DNA of 64,000 bases, taken from Taiwanofungus camphoratus. Lineage: Eukaryota; Basidiomycota; Agaricomycetes; Polyporales; Taiwanofungaceae. The stretch spans positions 1,302,001 through 1,366,000 of the forward strand of contig CP021226.1 in NCBI GenBank assembly GCA_003999685.1, in the 5' to 3' direction. Positions 20,958-32,500 of the stretch are shown piece by piece. Under the pieces are notes generated by a model, which searched no databases, had not been told where the DNA came from, and worked only from the letters and a program-made list of their open reading frames with translations. Position 1 is the stretch's first letter; every line of letters begins with the position of its first letter. The translations under genes and the position numbers were made by a program.

Positions 20958-23900
20958 TTTTTTATTTTTTTTTATTAATTCCTCGTGTTTATACTCCATA
21001 CGACTTAGGTACATGTAGAGTAAAAATGATAGTAAGTGGGCATCCGCGCCCGCATGAGCGGCACACCTACAGTTTTCGGTGGCCTCGTTATATGGCGTGG
21101 GCATGTAATCCAACAAGGCCTGAAAGGAAGTGTACAGTCGCCATAAGACGCCATACCCGACCCCGACCCGTTTTTCACGCTCTGTGTGTTTACTCGGCCC
21201 GGTAATCCTGTTCCGTCAGCAAATCACTTAGGGAACTGAGTCTAGCCCTACAGGTTTCAGGCCTCAGTTATTGTTCGGATTGATGTGGGGATCGTCGCGG
21301 ATACTGGGTTCCGCTATCCCCTCATCTACCCAATTATGGTACATTTCAAACACCTTTGCTTCAGCGTCGTACCACTCGCAGAAATCCCGGTACTTTCCAC
21401 CCAGGGCGGTGGTCATACCAGGATCTAAATGCCGGTCCGCATGGAACCGCTGCCAGGCCGCTTGTCTTCCGACAGTGTGGCACATAAGGCAGGCACGAGT
21501 GAATGTTCTCGTTCGCGCCGCTTCAGCTTCAAGCAGAGATTCTGCCAGAACCTCTGCCCAGTCAAAAGTGGAGACCATCGGGTTGAGCCGAAGGAACTCC
21601 ATGATGTCATCCGGGGTCCATCCCTTTTGTTCCGGGGGCCCCATCAGAAGCGGATCACGAGGACCCTGTTGGCGCTTCGTCCTGATCCAAAATGGGCAGT
21701 CGAATAGTACATGTTCCCTGGTTTCCTCCGCTCCGCATAGACAGAGGTGAGGGCCAGGGATATTGAACCTAGAGCGGTATTCACCGCCTGGGAAATGATT
21801 AGTGAGCACACGACACACGCGTGCCACCTCCTTATTGGACTTGCCAGCTGCCTTCAAGACCCACGTGCCCTTGGCCGTGGTCCCGTGCAGCGGTAAGGCG
21901 TCCTTGGTTACTTTCCATAACCGTCGACCGCGATAACTGGGGTTATCGACTAGTGTCCCCCAGCGCTTTTTGACCCTTGCCTTAACACGAGCAAGAGCCA
22001 TCGATTGTGAGATGAATTCCGGTTGGGGATCATCCAATGCTTTCTTTGCGAGTTCGTCGACGAACTCGTTCTGAAAAATGCCTTTGTGGGATGGTACCCA
22101 CAAAAGGACGATGTGTCGGCGTTCGTCTGCATCGAGGAACGCTCGTACGTGTTGGGAGGCCATGATCGCCGCCATCTGCGACGGTCCGACCTCCGGCTTG
22201 AAGATTCGGTCCAGTGCCGATTGGTTATCGGAACAGACTATGAGGGTGGTGATGTGGGCAGGGACGTCACGGACCACTTCTCGCAGCCCGCGTGCCAATG
22301 CCAGCATCTCCGCATCGAAGCTTTGGACCTTTCCGGCCCCAAACTTCCCGTGGGCAACGTGATCTTCCCCGTCAATGACGAGCCACGCGCTACCAGATCT
22401 CACTGTGGGCGCATTTGCATACGATCCATCAGTAAACAGCATTCGCCCTTCTGGCAGGGCCAACTGGTGCCGGAATTCCGGCCACCAGGTGAGCTCCAAC
22501 CAGTCAGCGAATTCAGGAGAACGTTTGTTTGGACCCTTTCCGTCCAATAACACCCGCTCGAATCGATCAATGTACCGATCCACGACCCGATCACCGGGCC
22601 GCGCCTCCGGGTGGAGGGGTGCAAAGTCTTCTGATGACTGCCGCCCTATGCGATCAATGAACGTCATGGGGGTGATAGCCTGTTTTTTGCCACGGCACGA
22701 ATTAAGCGGCCATGGCGCAGTGATATTGGTGACATTGGTCGCCCAATATGGTGGAAGGGTGGCCCTCATTGGGTGCCCTTCATGAATTCGCCGCACTCTG
22801 AGTGCAGCTTTTTCCATGTATCGGTCGACCTGGATGCGGATGGGGACCAACCCACCCAACATTTCCATCGCCCCGATCGGTGTGGTCTTGAAACAGCCGG
22901 TGATCCACCGAGCTGCTCTCGACTGAGCGGTCTGCAGTTCTTTTGCAGCCCATTTAAGGCCCTTCCACTGTGGATTCCACCACAGTTGAGCACCATATAG
23001 CATCAACGGAACAACATGCGCAATGTAGAGCCGCCGCTTGTTGATGGGATGGAATCCGCGTGCCGAATTACCGAGCATGTGGAGTGCATTGCACGTGCTG
23101 GCCGCCTTGTTGGCGTAGAACCGCACGTGCGCATGGAAGCTGAGCTTGGGGTCTAAAAAGAACCCAAGATATCGCATCGTGTCCTTTGCTCGCAAAGTGA
23201 CATCATGTCCGTCGGTTCGGATGGTTAGATCCGGACCAAGGGGTCTGGAAGTCGAATATCCCTTCCGGCGCTTCCAGAAGTGCATCAATTCCAACTTGTC
23301 TCCTTCGACGCCTAAACCTAAACGGTTCAGATCGCCAACGAGATCATGGAAGATATCCGCCAAAATGGCGTTGTTCTTCAAAACAAGGGCTTGCAGGCTG
23401 TCATCAACAGCTTTCAGCGAAGCCGCCATAATGAGACCGTCGTCCACATAGAACTGAGTCCCTGTTCGGCCCGGTTGTACCAAGTGGACTGGCGCCCACT
23501 TGTGTATAACCGGTGCAATGTAAACCCCAGATAAAATCGGGGATAAGCTCGATCCTTGACCAACTCCGACATCAAAGTCAGATGGGTCGGTCAAGGTTCC
23601 ATTGAACAAGAATCGGGTTTTTCGCCCGATCAAGTAATTTGCCATGAAATTACAGAGCTTGCTATTGAAGCCCTGCTTTCGCATGATTCCTACCAATGCA
23701 TCATGATTGATGGATGGGTAGAACTGTGACACATCGAGCAACAGCACCGATGGGATGAGGTTGCGCGCCCATGCCTCTTTGACATTGTGCACTAATTGAA
23801 TGCCAGCATCAGTGGTGCTATGCTGCATAGCCCCTCCAAACTGACATGGGTGTAGGATTCCCCACTTCTGGGCATCCCACTGCATTCATTTGACAATGAT

Positions 23901-26276
23901 CTTTTCGAACAGTTTGCCAAAGCAATTGAGCAAGCAGATAGGCCTATAAGCCTTCGCTAGCGTATAGTCCGGTTTGTTCGGTTTGGGTAAAACCACCGTA
24001 ACAGACCGTTTAAAGACGCTCGGATAAACCTCGAAATCGAGGCAAGCATTATAATACGCGCGCAGCCATTGCCGCACGTGTATACCGAGATCGGTCTCGA
24101 TGCCCTCCTCAGAGCGCTCGATCCGGTCCACCATCCATTTAATCCACATCCAGTTCACGTGATCAGGACCGGGTGCAGACGTATTGCTAGTGGATTTGAG
24201 ATTCTCGCGAATCTCAAACTCACTAATATCTGGTAGAGTCAACTCCTCTCGTTGAGGAATTTCGTCCACAAAGGACAGATCCACCGGCCGTGGATTGGCA
24301 GGCGTAAACTGAGCTTGGAAAGCACGACTGAGATCAGCCGCACTTTGAGCTGCCGCACCGTCAGCTTGCCGCAGCTGAATAGTGGCCTCTTGCCGTCTCG
24401 GCTTTGTCCAGGCGACAAAGTCCGAGATTAATTGGAGATTGGATTCATCCATGATCCAATCAAAGTGTGCGCGCTTCGCCCGCTTCGTGGCACAGCGGAG
24501 TGTTGCACGTTGTTTATGCCGTTCGGACCGGAGTTCGGCGGCAACATCATATGCGTCTGCAGTGGCCTGAGCACCAGGTCCCAACTGATGACGTAGGTAG
24601 CGATATTGCCCAGACGCCGCACTAAGGCGATGTTGGGTGTTCGCCAACTTAGTGGCCGCACGGGAGCATGCAGCATCCCACCACGACTTTGAACGTTTGG
24701 ATGGTTGTTTTACTGCCGAAAACTCCATCCATAATCGTTGGAGGTCTCGCTCGAGGCGGTCCCCCATTCTTTCAACGCCTTGGGCGCTGCTGAAGTGTGT
24801 CGGGTAATCAGCGAACAGTTTCGCCGTTGCCGTCACAAATTGTTGGGCCGCGTCACCGGTACGAGGAATACCCCACACCGGTTCTGGCTCAACCTTAATC
24901 GGCATCTCCCACCGCAGGACCGCGTGGTCGCTGTTGTGGCGATGTGACATGAGTACATGAAGGTCTTGGCCTTCATAGTACACTGGGTCGATCCACACCA
25001 AGTCAATGACTCCAGGCGTGAGAGCGATATTGTGGGAACGCCAAGTGACTGGACCGTCCTGGGCGTTCATCAAGACCAGATCAAGTTCGGCCTGGGCCAA
25101 CTCGATGAGGCGATTGGAATCAGCGTAGTGCGGAGGCCGCACCCGAGATCCCGCAGCTCGTGCATCCCATAATGGGTGGCGGATATTGAAATCCCCGCAC
25201 ATACACGCAATGGGTGGAAGCGCGTGGACACGTGTTTCCAGATATTGGACAGCATCAAAAGTGGTGCTGTCGTTGTAGACGTTCAGGACATTGAAGTCCC
25301 CGGACGGAAGCTTGAGCGCTACCAGAAGGCAATCCTTATGGGATACGCTATGGGTGACAACTTGCGGAGAGGCCGAAGCCCACCGCTTGTTGACATAGAC
25401 TGCGACCCGGGAATCTTTCGATGCCCCGAGGCACTTGAATGAGGCATGGGCAGACGTATTCTCATACGCCTCCCCGTCTCGTGACTTAGCTGAGGCCACA
25501 TCCTTGATGCAGCCCCAGAATATCTCCTGGACGCAGATAATATCGGCGTCCCTATGTCTCTCAAGTAGAATGCTCGTATTCTCTGCAGATTTCTGAACAT
25601 TCGCACTTATGCATGTGAGTACGGGCCTAGTAGGCTCGTCTCTCAGATTGTCGCCCTCAGTCACAGGGCTGGGCGTACGGGAGGGGTCCGCTTCCACCAC
25701 CATGGGGGAATCGGGCCGTTCATTAGGTTGTGAAACCAGCGGAGTTCCAAATGGTGGGGCCGAAGCACCATCGGAAGAGTCCAGTTCACACACTGACTCA
25801 CTAAGCCCATAAGGGTTTAGTGGCGCTAAGCCCGAACTGGTGTGCCATGCACTTCCAGCATGGGCAAGGGGCATGGAGACAGCAAGGCTATCTTCAGTAC
25901 CATTGTATTCGTTGCCCCCTCCCTTAGAGGGAGAGGACCTTTGCAAATTGTCTAGCACAGTGGCTGTCGATTCTAGGAGAGGACCTCCCGAGAGGGAGGA
26001 ACTCGAAGTGGATCTCTCCCCATGGTAGGGTGAGATCAAAGGTGTGTCCAGAGGACGAGAGCTCGGGTGGTCCGAGTCGGCTTGAGTGCGATGAGCAGGG
26101 CAGCCGCCATGCACCGACATCGCACTCGACGAGGTGGGTGCACCATCAGTCCTAAGACCAACAGCGGCTATAGGGGCACCAGTATGGGGGGAAAAGGGAA
26201 GGGAACGATGGGATTTAGACATGCTGGGCACGGGCGCTAAATCGAGATGGTGGTGGTACTGGTTCAAGGAGCGGCG
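20958..26276 (-). mobile_element. APE-type non-LTR retrotransposon (LINE, Tad1/I-like), nearly intact
   Basis: The 5.3 kb insertion lies between perfect 13-bp duplications. Read on the minus strand it starts at 26276, encodes one long polyprotein (26222-21264), has a 3' untranslated region of about 290 bases and ends in an A-rich tail (A runs broken by single T, 20956-20974 on the plus strand). APE endonuclease, reverse transcriptase, RNase H and a C-terminal cysteine motif place it with the Tad1/I group of LINEs common in fungi. CpG is abundant and the domains are whole, so it looks young. No separate ORF1 is present. Confidence 0.93.
21264..26222 (-). pseudogene. LINE polyprotein: APE endonuclease, reverse transcriptase, RNase H; one in-frame TGA
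   Basis: From the likely start ATG at 26220-26222 (the frame is open further upstream, but that part is host DNA), a Ser/Pro-rich region of about 200 residues comes first. The APE endonuclease follows, with ANVQK, ICVQEIFW, MCGDFNIRHPLW and NSDHAVL, covering the metal-binding Glu and the SDH motif. The reverse transcriptase has PKPNKPDY, YRPICLLNCFGKLFEKI, LLLDVSQFYPSINH, GVGQGSSLSPILSG and the catalytic FYVDD. RNase H has FTDGSYAN, DAEMLAL, VCSDNQSALD and DELAKKA. Near the end CLCGAEETREHVLFDC is a zinc-knuckle-like motif. The only break is a TGA at 23886-23888 inside the reverse transcriptase, right before MQWDAQKW in the same frame. Related proteins often have Arg nearby, so CGA to TGA is likely. 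Otherwise both halves are intact. Confidence 0.9.
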
Positions 26277-26289
26277 TAGCAAGTCAGTT
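26277..26289. repeat. Target-site duplication, right copy, of the LINE
   Basis: TAGCAAGTCAGTT is identical to 20945-20957. Its position shows that the first 16 or so codons of the long minus frame that opens at 26321 are host sequence, not LINE. Confidence 0.88.
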
Positions 26290-26358
26290 GCCAGTACATA
26301 GTTCGCCTGTAGTCTTATCACAGACCGTTGCGCATGGCCTTCCGTTGTAAACGGAGCG

Positions 26359-26365
26359 TATAAAG
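26359..26365 (+). promoter_or_regulatory. TATA-like element of the carboxypeptidase S gene
   Basis: TATAAAG lies 54 bases before the start codon at 26413, a usual distance for a fungal gene with a short leader. It is on the host side of the LINE junction. Confidence 0.5.
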
Positions 26366-26412
26366 GCCAGCTCTCACGACCGAGTGTTTTTCGAACCTGT
26401 CAACAGTCGACG

Positions 26413-28971
26413 ATGCGGTCAGACGACAGAAATACGTTTAGGCTATTTCGCCTCATCCACGGTCAACGCAGCACACAGTCTTCCTCTCTGGTAAGGGAGT
26501 ACAAGAAAGACCTCACGTCCGATGCGAAATGCATGTCTAATGCCGAACGCGGACTCGTATCAGGTGCAAGACCGTGGACGTTTAGGCCTCTCGTTGGCAC
26601 CGCTCTGCGTTTAACTTTGGCAATCGTATGCTTAATTATTTTGGCTCCAACTTTCCACTACGACCTCTGGGAATACAGTATTAAGCAGTCGACATCATTA
26701 GAACGCTCAGATGTCGATGGTACAAGTGACGTCTGTCCACAGACGTCGCCTATCACTCCCCTCGCACATTCTGCATTGTTAACAAAGCTTGAGGAAGAAT
26801 ACACTACTGAGAAATTCCGACTGATCGCATACGAGTCCCTGGGAGGTGCTGTGCGGATTCCGTGCGTTTCATTATCCTTGTTGTTCTATAAGATATGAAC
26901 AGTCTGGTTGAAGTACGGTCGCATATGATGATCTAAGACCTCCCGGGCATGATCCACGCTGGGAGATCTTTGGCGAATTGCACAAGTATCTTACGGAGAG
27001 ATTTCCACTGATGTAAGTGCGCCCGGTACTTTGCTCCTGTTGAGGTGCATAACGCTTGTCATTGGTAGTCATGTAAAGTTGCGTAAGACGGAAGTCAACA
27101 TTTACGCTCTGGTCTATCACTGGCAAGGGACAGACAATGCGCTCAAGCCTATACTCTTGACGGCACATCAAGGTAAACTTTTGCCAAGTCTTTGAGGTCA
27201 CCTGCCTTGACAGGTTTTTCCAGATGTAGTCCCAGTGGAACCCCGTACGGTGGATGAATGGATCAATCCGCCATTCTCAGGCTACTATGATGGTAACGAA
27301 ACTCAGTCTATTATCGACAGCCCGTTTTTATCGCTGACGTTTACAAGGTGAATGGATCTGGGGCAGAGGCAGTTGCGATGACAAACCCGGGCTTATTGGT
27401 AGTCTGTCGGTACACGAACCACTTATCTTGTGATTTACCGTGACGCTTGCTGGACAGTACGGCGGTAGAGAAGCTGTTAGAGCAGGGCTTCCAGCCGACG
27501 AGGACGATTGTGCTTGCCTATGGGATTGATGAAGAACGCAGCGGCATCTCCGTACGTAACTAAATACCTATGGCACCCTTAACTATCTAAATAGCCCTCA
27601 GGGTGCGACAGCTATCCGAGACTATCTCTTGGCTACATACGGCGAATATGCATTTTCCATACTCGTAGACGAAGGCGGTTAGCAACAGCATTCATCAATG
27701 GACCAAGAATCATGCCTAACTGTTTTAGTTCGTAGGTGGCTACAAAGTAGGAGACCTCGCTATAATGGCAAGTCCTGCAGTAGCCGAGAAGGGCTCTCTG
27801 AACGTCCGTATGGAGATCTCCACTCCCGGGGGACATTCTAGTGTGCCACCTCTCCACACAGTGGGTAGGCTGAAACTTGTGACACCTTAATTACTGATAC
27901 TTGCGCACACAGAGCATTGGGATGCTAGCATCCATAATTCAAGAACTTGAGGCCAATCCCCATCCATATAGTCTCAAGCGGGACTCTACCTACTATCAAG
28001 CACTGCAGTGCCAAGCGGAGCATGATCCCGCGCTGCATGATGGCCTGCGGAAGCTGATCAAGAAGTCATTTAGAAGCAACAAGGCGCTGAAAGCGCTGGA
28101 GGTGCAGCTGGCACACACAGACCGTATGTTTAAGCCATCGACGGGCACGACGCAGGCGATCGACATTATCCACGGAGGCGTAAAGACGAACGCGCTTCCG
28201 GAAAACGTCTTCACCATCATTAATCACCGAATTGACGTTCATAGGTCGATTCGGCTCCCACTGTGTGCTGTGGTGTTACACTGACACGATGCCTTATGAT
28301 CCGCAGCTCGGTTGCGGCTTTGCAGACGCGCATCGCAAGCATCGTTGGACCAGTTGCGCAGAGCTTCCACCTGTCAGTTGACGCGTTTGGAAAGCCGTAT
28401 GGCGAAACGGAGAAGGACACTGTATTTGGCCATCTACAAATCTCCGATGCTTTCGGCACCGCCCTCGAGCCCGCCCCTGTCTCGCCGATGACTGGAAGCG
28501 GCCCTTACGAATTGCTGTCTGGCACCATTATAGGCTCGTTAGGAAGCTCCAACCGTACCGGTTACTCCCAGAAAGCATTCGTTGCCCCTGGTTTAGCGAT
28601 AGGTATACTCCACTTGTCTTAATGCGCGAACGAAAACTCATTGTTTCTTTTGCGCAGGGAACACTGGTGAGATGGCCATTAAAGTGGATTGTCATTGGGT
28701 TTATTTACGACCTTCATGCAGACACCAAGCACTACTGGAAGCTGACGAAACACATCTTCCGTTACGGCCATGTAAATCAAGCTGATAGTTACAACGGTGC
28801 GCACACTGTCAATGAAGGTATGCTAAATCAGATGCAGATATTTGCGCATCATGGTAATGCTGAACCGTGCGACTCGTCTTGACAGCGATACGTGCGGAGG
28901 GATTCATTGAGGTGATCAGGTTCTTTACTCGGCTCATCTTGAATAGCGATGAGACATTACTCCTGGAATAG
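26413..28971 (+). CDS. CPS1: Vacuolar carboxypeptidase S (M20 family metallopeptidase)
   Basis: This is a zinc-dependent carboxypeptidase of the Cps1 type, which releases C-terminal residues, often next to Gly, in the vacuole. The first exon (ATG 26413) has a cytosolic head and a single membrane anchor at residues 61-80 (VGTALRLTLAIVCLIILAPT), as in yeast Cps1. Later exons give the M20 metal sites in order: LLTAHQD, WGRGSCDDKPGLIG, YGIDEERSG, LVDEGG, and GAHTVNEAI near the end. STPGGHSS and TTQAIDIIHGGVKTNALPEN are typical of the family. The protein ends LNSDETLLLE at TAG 28969-28971. There are nine or more short introns and all exons fit in phase. Its promoter was shared with RPL17 before the LINE insertion. 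Confidence 0.94.
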
Positions 28972-29127
28972 AGTACCCGATATATCCATCATGCAGTAGT
29001 TAGGAAATGTATTCGACATCCAAATGATATGTATGTCGCGTCATGGATTTGAGAGTCACTGAATGGATGAGCGACCACCAGCTATCTGCTTGGAAGTAAA
29101 TAATTGCTATTCCGCCTCGTGCCACGA

Positions 29128-29140
29128 ACCGATCGCAGAC
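29128..29140. repeat. Target-site duplication, left copy, of the short element
   Basis: ACCGATCGCAGAC matches ACCGATCGCATAC at 29460-29472 with one difference. Confidence 0.75.
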
Positions 29141-29459
29141 TTTTTATTTTTATTTTTCAACTCCTCGTGTTTATACTCCATACGCGTAGGTACATGTAAA
29201 GTACACGATGATAGTAAGTGGGCTGCATGCCCCGGGAAGCGGATCACCTACAGCTTTCGGAGTCCTCGTTACGTGGCATGAACAAAAGCCAGTGAGCCTG
29301 CAAGGGGAGAAGACAGGTCAATCAGGCCGTGCAAGACTTCAGCCGCCAGAGAAACGACAGCCCGTACAAGTCCCCGACGGGCCTGTTAAAGAAGTGACAG
29401 CCCGAGAAGGCCATACTGTAACCTAACCCCGCCTGACCGTCGGGTTTAGCCGAAGGGAC
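29141..29459 (-). mobile_element. Short retroelement (319 bp) with the LINE's 3' tail; SINE or truncated LINE
   Basis: Read on the minus strand it ends in an A-rich tail (29141-29157 on the plus strand). Just inside the tail about 130-170 bases match the 3' untranslated region of the LINE at 20975-21110: both contain CCTCGTGTTTATACTCCATA, then TAGGTACATGTA, TGATAGTAAGTGGG and CACCTACAG, with scattered substitutions and small gaps. The other half (about 29300-29459) shows no clear match to the LINE. A 13-bp duplication flanks the whole, so it moved as a unit. I found no clear tRNA-type A and B boxes, so a SINE head is not proven. It codes for nothing evident. Confidence 0.8.
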
Positions 29460-29472
29460 ACCGATCGCATAC
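29460..29472. repeat. Target-site duplication, right copy, of the short element
   Basis: ACCGATCGCATAC pairs with 29128-29140 with one mismatch, and fixes the outer end of the element. Confidence 0.75.
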
Positions 29473-29582
29473 TTACCAACTAAGTGACTGGAGGTGCTCA
29501 ATCCTTGCAGTTGCATGACTGGTAGCTACACCACTAGTACACTTTGGGTCTACTCCTCTAGTAACTCTCTGAGTGACTACAG

Positions 29583-32500
29583 ATGCCGACCATGGTAGTC
29601 GAGCAGCAGGCCGCTGGCATGCAACGTTCGAGCTCCTCCAACAACTCGAACTTGACGGGGACGACCCTTGGTTCGACTAGTAATGTGCTAGTTAACGGCC
29701 AGTCGAACAGGCACGGTCGTGGCGCATCCGATGGACTACTGGAGCTTGATGGCCAAGATCAAGTGAGTATGCGTTGTCAAGAACGAGCATCATCCCTCTC
29801 ATGATCGCCGACCTCAGCTGCAAATGCTTCAAAATGAACTCAAGGTGGCGAATGCCATCAAGGAGGGGGCAGAGAACATGCTGCAGATGTCTCTGACGGT
29901 GAGTTTTGAGGCGTTATGCTAGTCATTTATTCTCATCCTTACCAAGGATGCATTGCGGATGCAAGTCGAGTCTGAGCTTGACAAAGCAAAGAGTCAGATC
30001 AATAGTATCGCGAAGGCCATCGAGATTCGTGAGTTCAACGTGCCATAGTTCAGAAGCAATACTCATTATCCGTTAGATATGTCGAAGGGTTCGCGTAAGA
30101 AGGGTAAATTTACAGGACATCCGCTCCTCCAGAGCACCAAATGGAAGGAGGATAACGATGCGCGAGGTGGGTTCCTGCCGATGCAGTTGTCATCATACTA
30201 ACTTCTGCTCAGAGGACTTTCGATCTGCGATGCAACAAGCAAATTCCTGTATCAAGTCGTTACTCTCATTGTCTCGCCAAACTGCACCGCTTCAGTCGTC
30301 CGCGGCTTTATCGCCCTCAACTTCACCGTCTTCCTCTGCATTACCCAATCCTACTTCTGCTAATCTTGTTGAACTCAACCGCTCCAGGATAGATGCGATG
30401 ACGCGGTTGATTGGCGTCCTACAGCGCAATCTACGCGTCAGATATGAGTTGGACATCGCAGAAGTGGTGCAAGCGTGAGCCATCACCTATCGTGCTATGG
30501 AGCCTCTAATTTATCTGTATTGCAGCGTGGTTCCTTCGCTTTCAGATCGGTCCTCCAAGCAATGTCGGGCTACTGCGTATCGATTGATTCGGCATTCTTT
30601 GGTGGATGTACTATCTGTGAAACGTCTGCAGGAGCTGAATTTGGACTGGTTCATTGTCAAGTGGATACCTCTAGACTAATATCTTAGCGCCAGCCCTCAC
30701 GTCAGTTGTTGCAGGACCTTAGCTCGGGATAATAAGTATGCGGTCGAGAAAGAGCAGGTCATCAAGCTTATCCGAGCAATAGTTGAGATCGGATCCGAAC
30801 GGCGTGCGCCTCGATCTGCTGTCGGGTCTGGGACTGTCCCGCTTTGCGACGCAGTTATGCGTGCATTCATAGCCGTCGCTGAGTACCCGGAGGATCCTTT
30901 CAGGTCAATATGTATGCAGACACTCATTGAGATCCGTAAGTATCAGAATATCTTCGCGCGAATTTGGCACCTCTGATTCGTCTGAAGTTCTGATCGATAT
31001 CGAGCTTATGGCAAGAACTGGTGGAATCAGAGTCCTTCTTCATGCATTGGCCGAAGGGCCAATAGAAACTTCCCCGCTTCTAGCTTCTGCCTTCCTCTAT
31101 GTCGTAGATTCTCCTCACACAAGGGCGTATCTGCGTCCGGGAATAGACTTAGAGGTAAGTTGTACGGTGTTGCGCGTCAGACATCTCAGCAATATTCGAT
31201 TAGATTGTCCTTTCCGGTGTCACAGATGCGTACGGGAAAGGGTTAGAGTATGCTGACCAAATGAGAAGCTGCACGCGAGTGATTGCATCCATGTTGCGCA
31301 GCTGGAGTGGTCGGTCAACAGATAGCTATTTCGCGCTTTGAAACTAACCATTGGCCGTAAAAGGTCTAATGTATTTTTGCATACAAGATAAACTGGCCAT
31401 GCGCTCACTCGTGGATGGTCTTCGAATACCTTCTTTGGAAACGCGAGTGAGTTTCTTGACAATCTCTCCTCAAACCTGTTTCTGTCTGATCTTCTTCAGG
31501 AAGTAATTCTTGATATGTTCTTTGACTTGCTGAATATTAGAGCACCGGATTGGCATCAAGCATTCATTGATGGTAGACGGTTGACAAGTAAGTAAACTCC
31601 CATTCCTCAGGCTTATTACTGACTAGGTATACAGTCTACCGAAGATCGAGACAAGGTTCAGACTTCACCCACAGTACTGAGACTTCCCAGAAGCCCCAGG
31701 TGACTCTCAAACTCACCGACCAATATATTGCACTGTTGATTCTGGTATTTTCTCGAGCGGGATTGCTTGACGTATGTATTGGTCCTCTGCATGACGTTGC
31801 ATCGATCATTAATGAAAACTAGGCTCTCACTTGTATGCTGGAGGAAACTCCGGTCGGAAGTAATCTCTCGCGGAAAGCTACTCTGTTAATGGCTGAGCTG
31901 CTGCAGACTGCGAACAGAGTACTACCTCTGTCAATGGCCGCCAAGATTCAGGCGAGTTTTGAGGCCTAGAAAAGTCATAACTATCCGCTCAATGGCAAAT
32001 CAAATTCACAGGCTCTACCCGCTGTTTTCAATCTTGCTTCGGATTATAACTTGAGCGAACATCGTATTGTCGGCACCTCGGCATTGGCGGCCATCGACAG
32101 CTTCAATCGTCATAATTCGCGGCTTCAGCCTGCAGCTGTGAAAGGCGATTCTCGTCCTCGGTATGATGCACGTTTATGGGAATTAGTTGTCGTTTTGACA
32201 CCACGTTGTCTGTAAGGGCAAACTCCTTCGAAGACGTCGTACGACGCGGACAACAAAGGCATGTAGAACAGGCCAAAATCAAATTAGCCATGCAGATGGA
32301 CGATAAAACATTCCAGTTCAATCTGCTGGAGACTCAGGTACATTGAAATAGAGATAGCATACGCTTCAGAAGCTCTAATGACTACCATCAAAGGTCATGC
32401 TCACCAAGGATCAGACTAAGTGGAATTTTGACGTCTTGCAGGATTTGATCGAAGGACCTCTATTGAATCCGAAAAGGATGGAAGAAGCCATCAGAGTGTC

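Larger units (their letters stand above)
28972..29582. other. Intergenic region holding a short retroelement
   Basis: The 611 bases between carboxypeptidase S and the Rictor gene are more than half filled by the element at 29141-29459. About 110 bases (29473-29582) remain as proximal promoter of the Rictor gene. No TATA element is obvious. Confidence 0.6.

Noticed and set aside
22023-22550. 175-codon plus frame within the LINE
   Set aside because: It is antisense to the RNase H region of the LINE polyprotein and has no motif.
23885-26321. Two separate LINE genes (ORF1 and ORF2) meeting at 23886
   Set aside because: The boundary falls inside the reverse transcriptase domain in one frame; it is a single interrupted frame, not an ORF1/ORF2 border.
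26277-26321. LINE protein starting at the Met encoded at 26321
   Set aside because: The target-site duplication places 26277 onwards outside the element, so the first codons of that frame are host DNA; the Met at 26222 is preferred.
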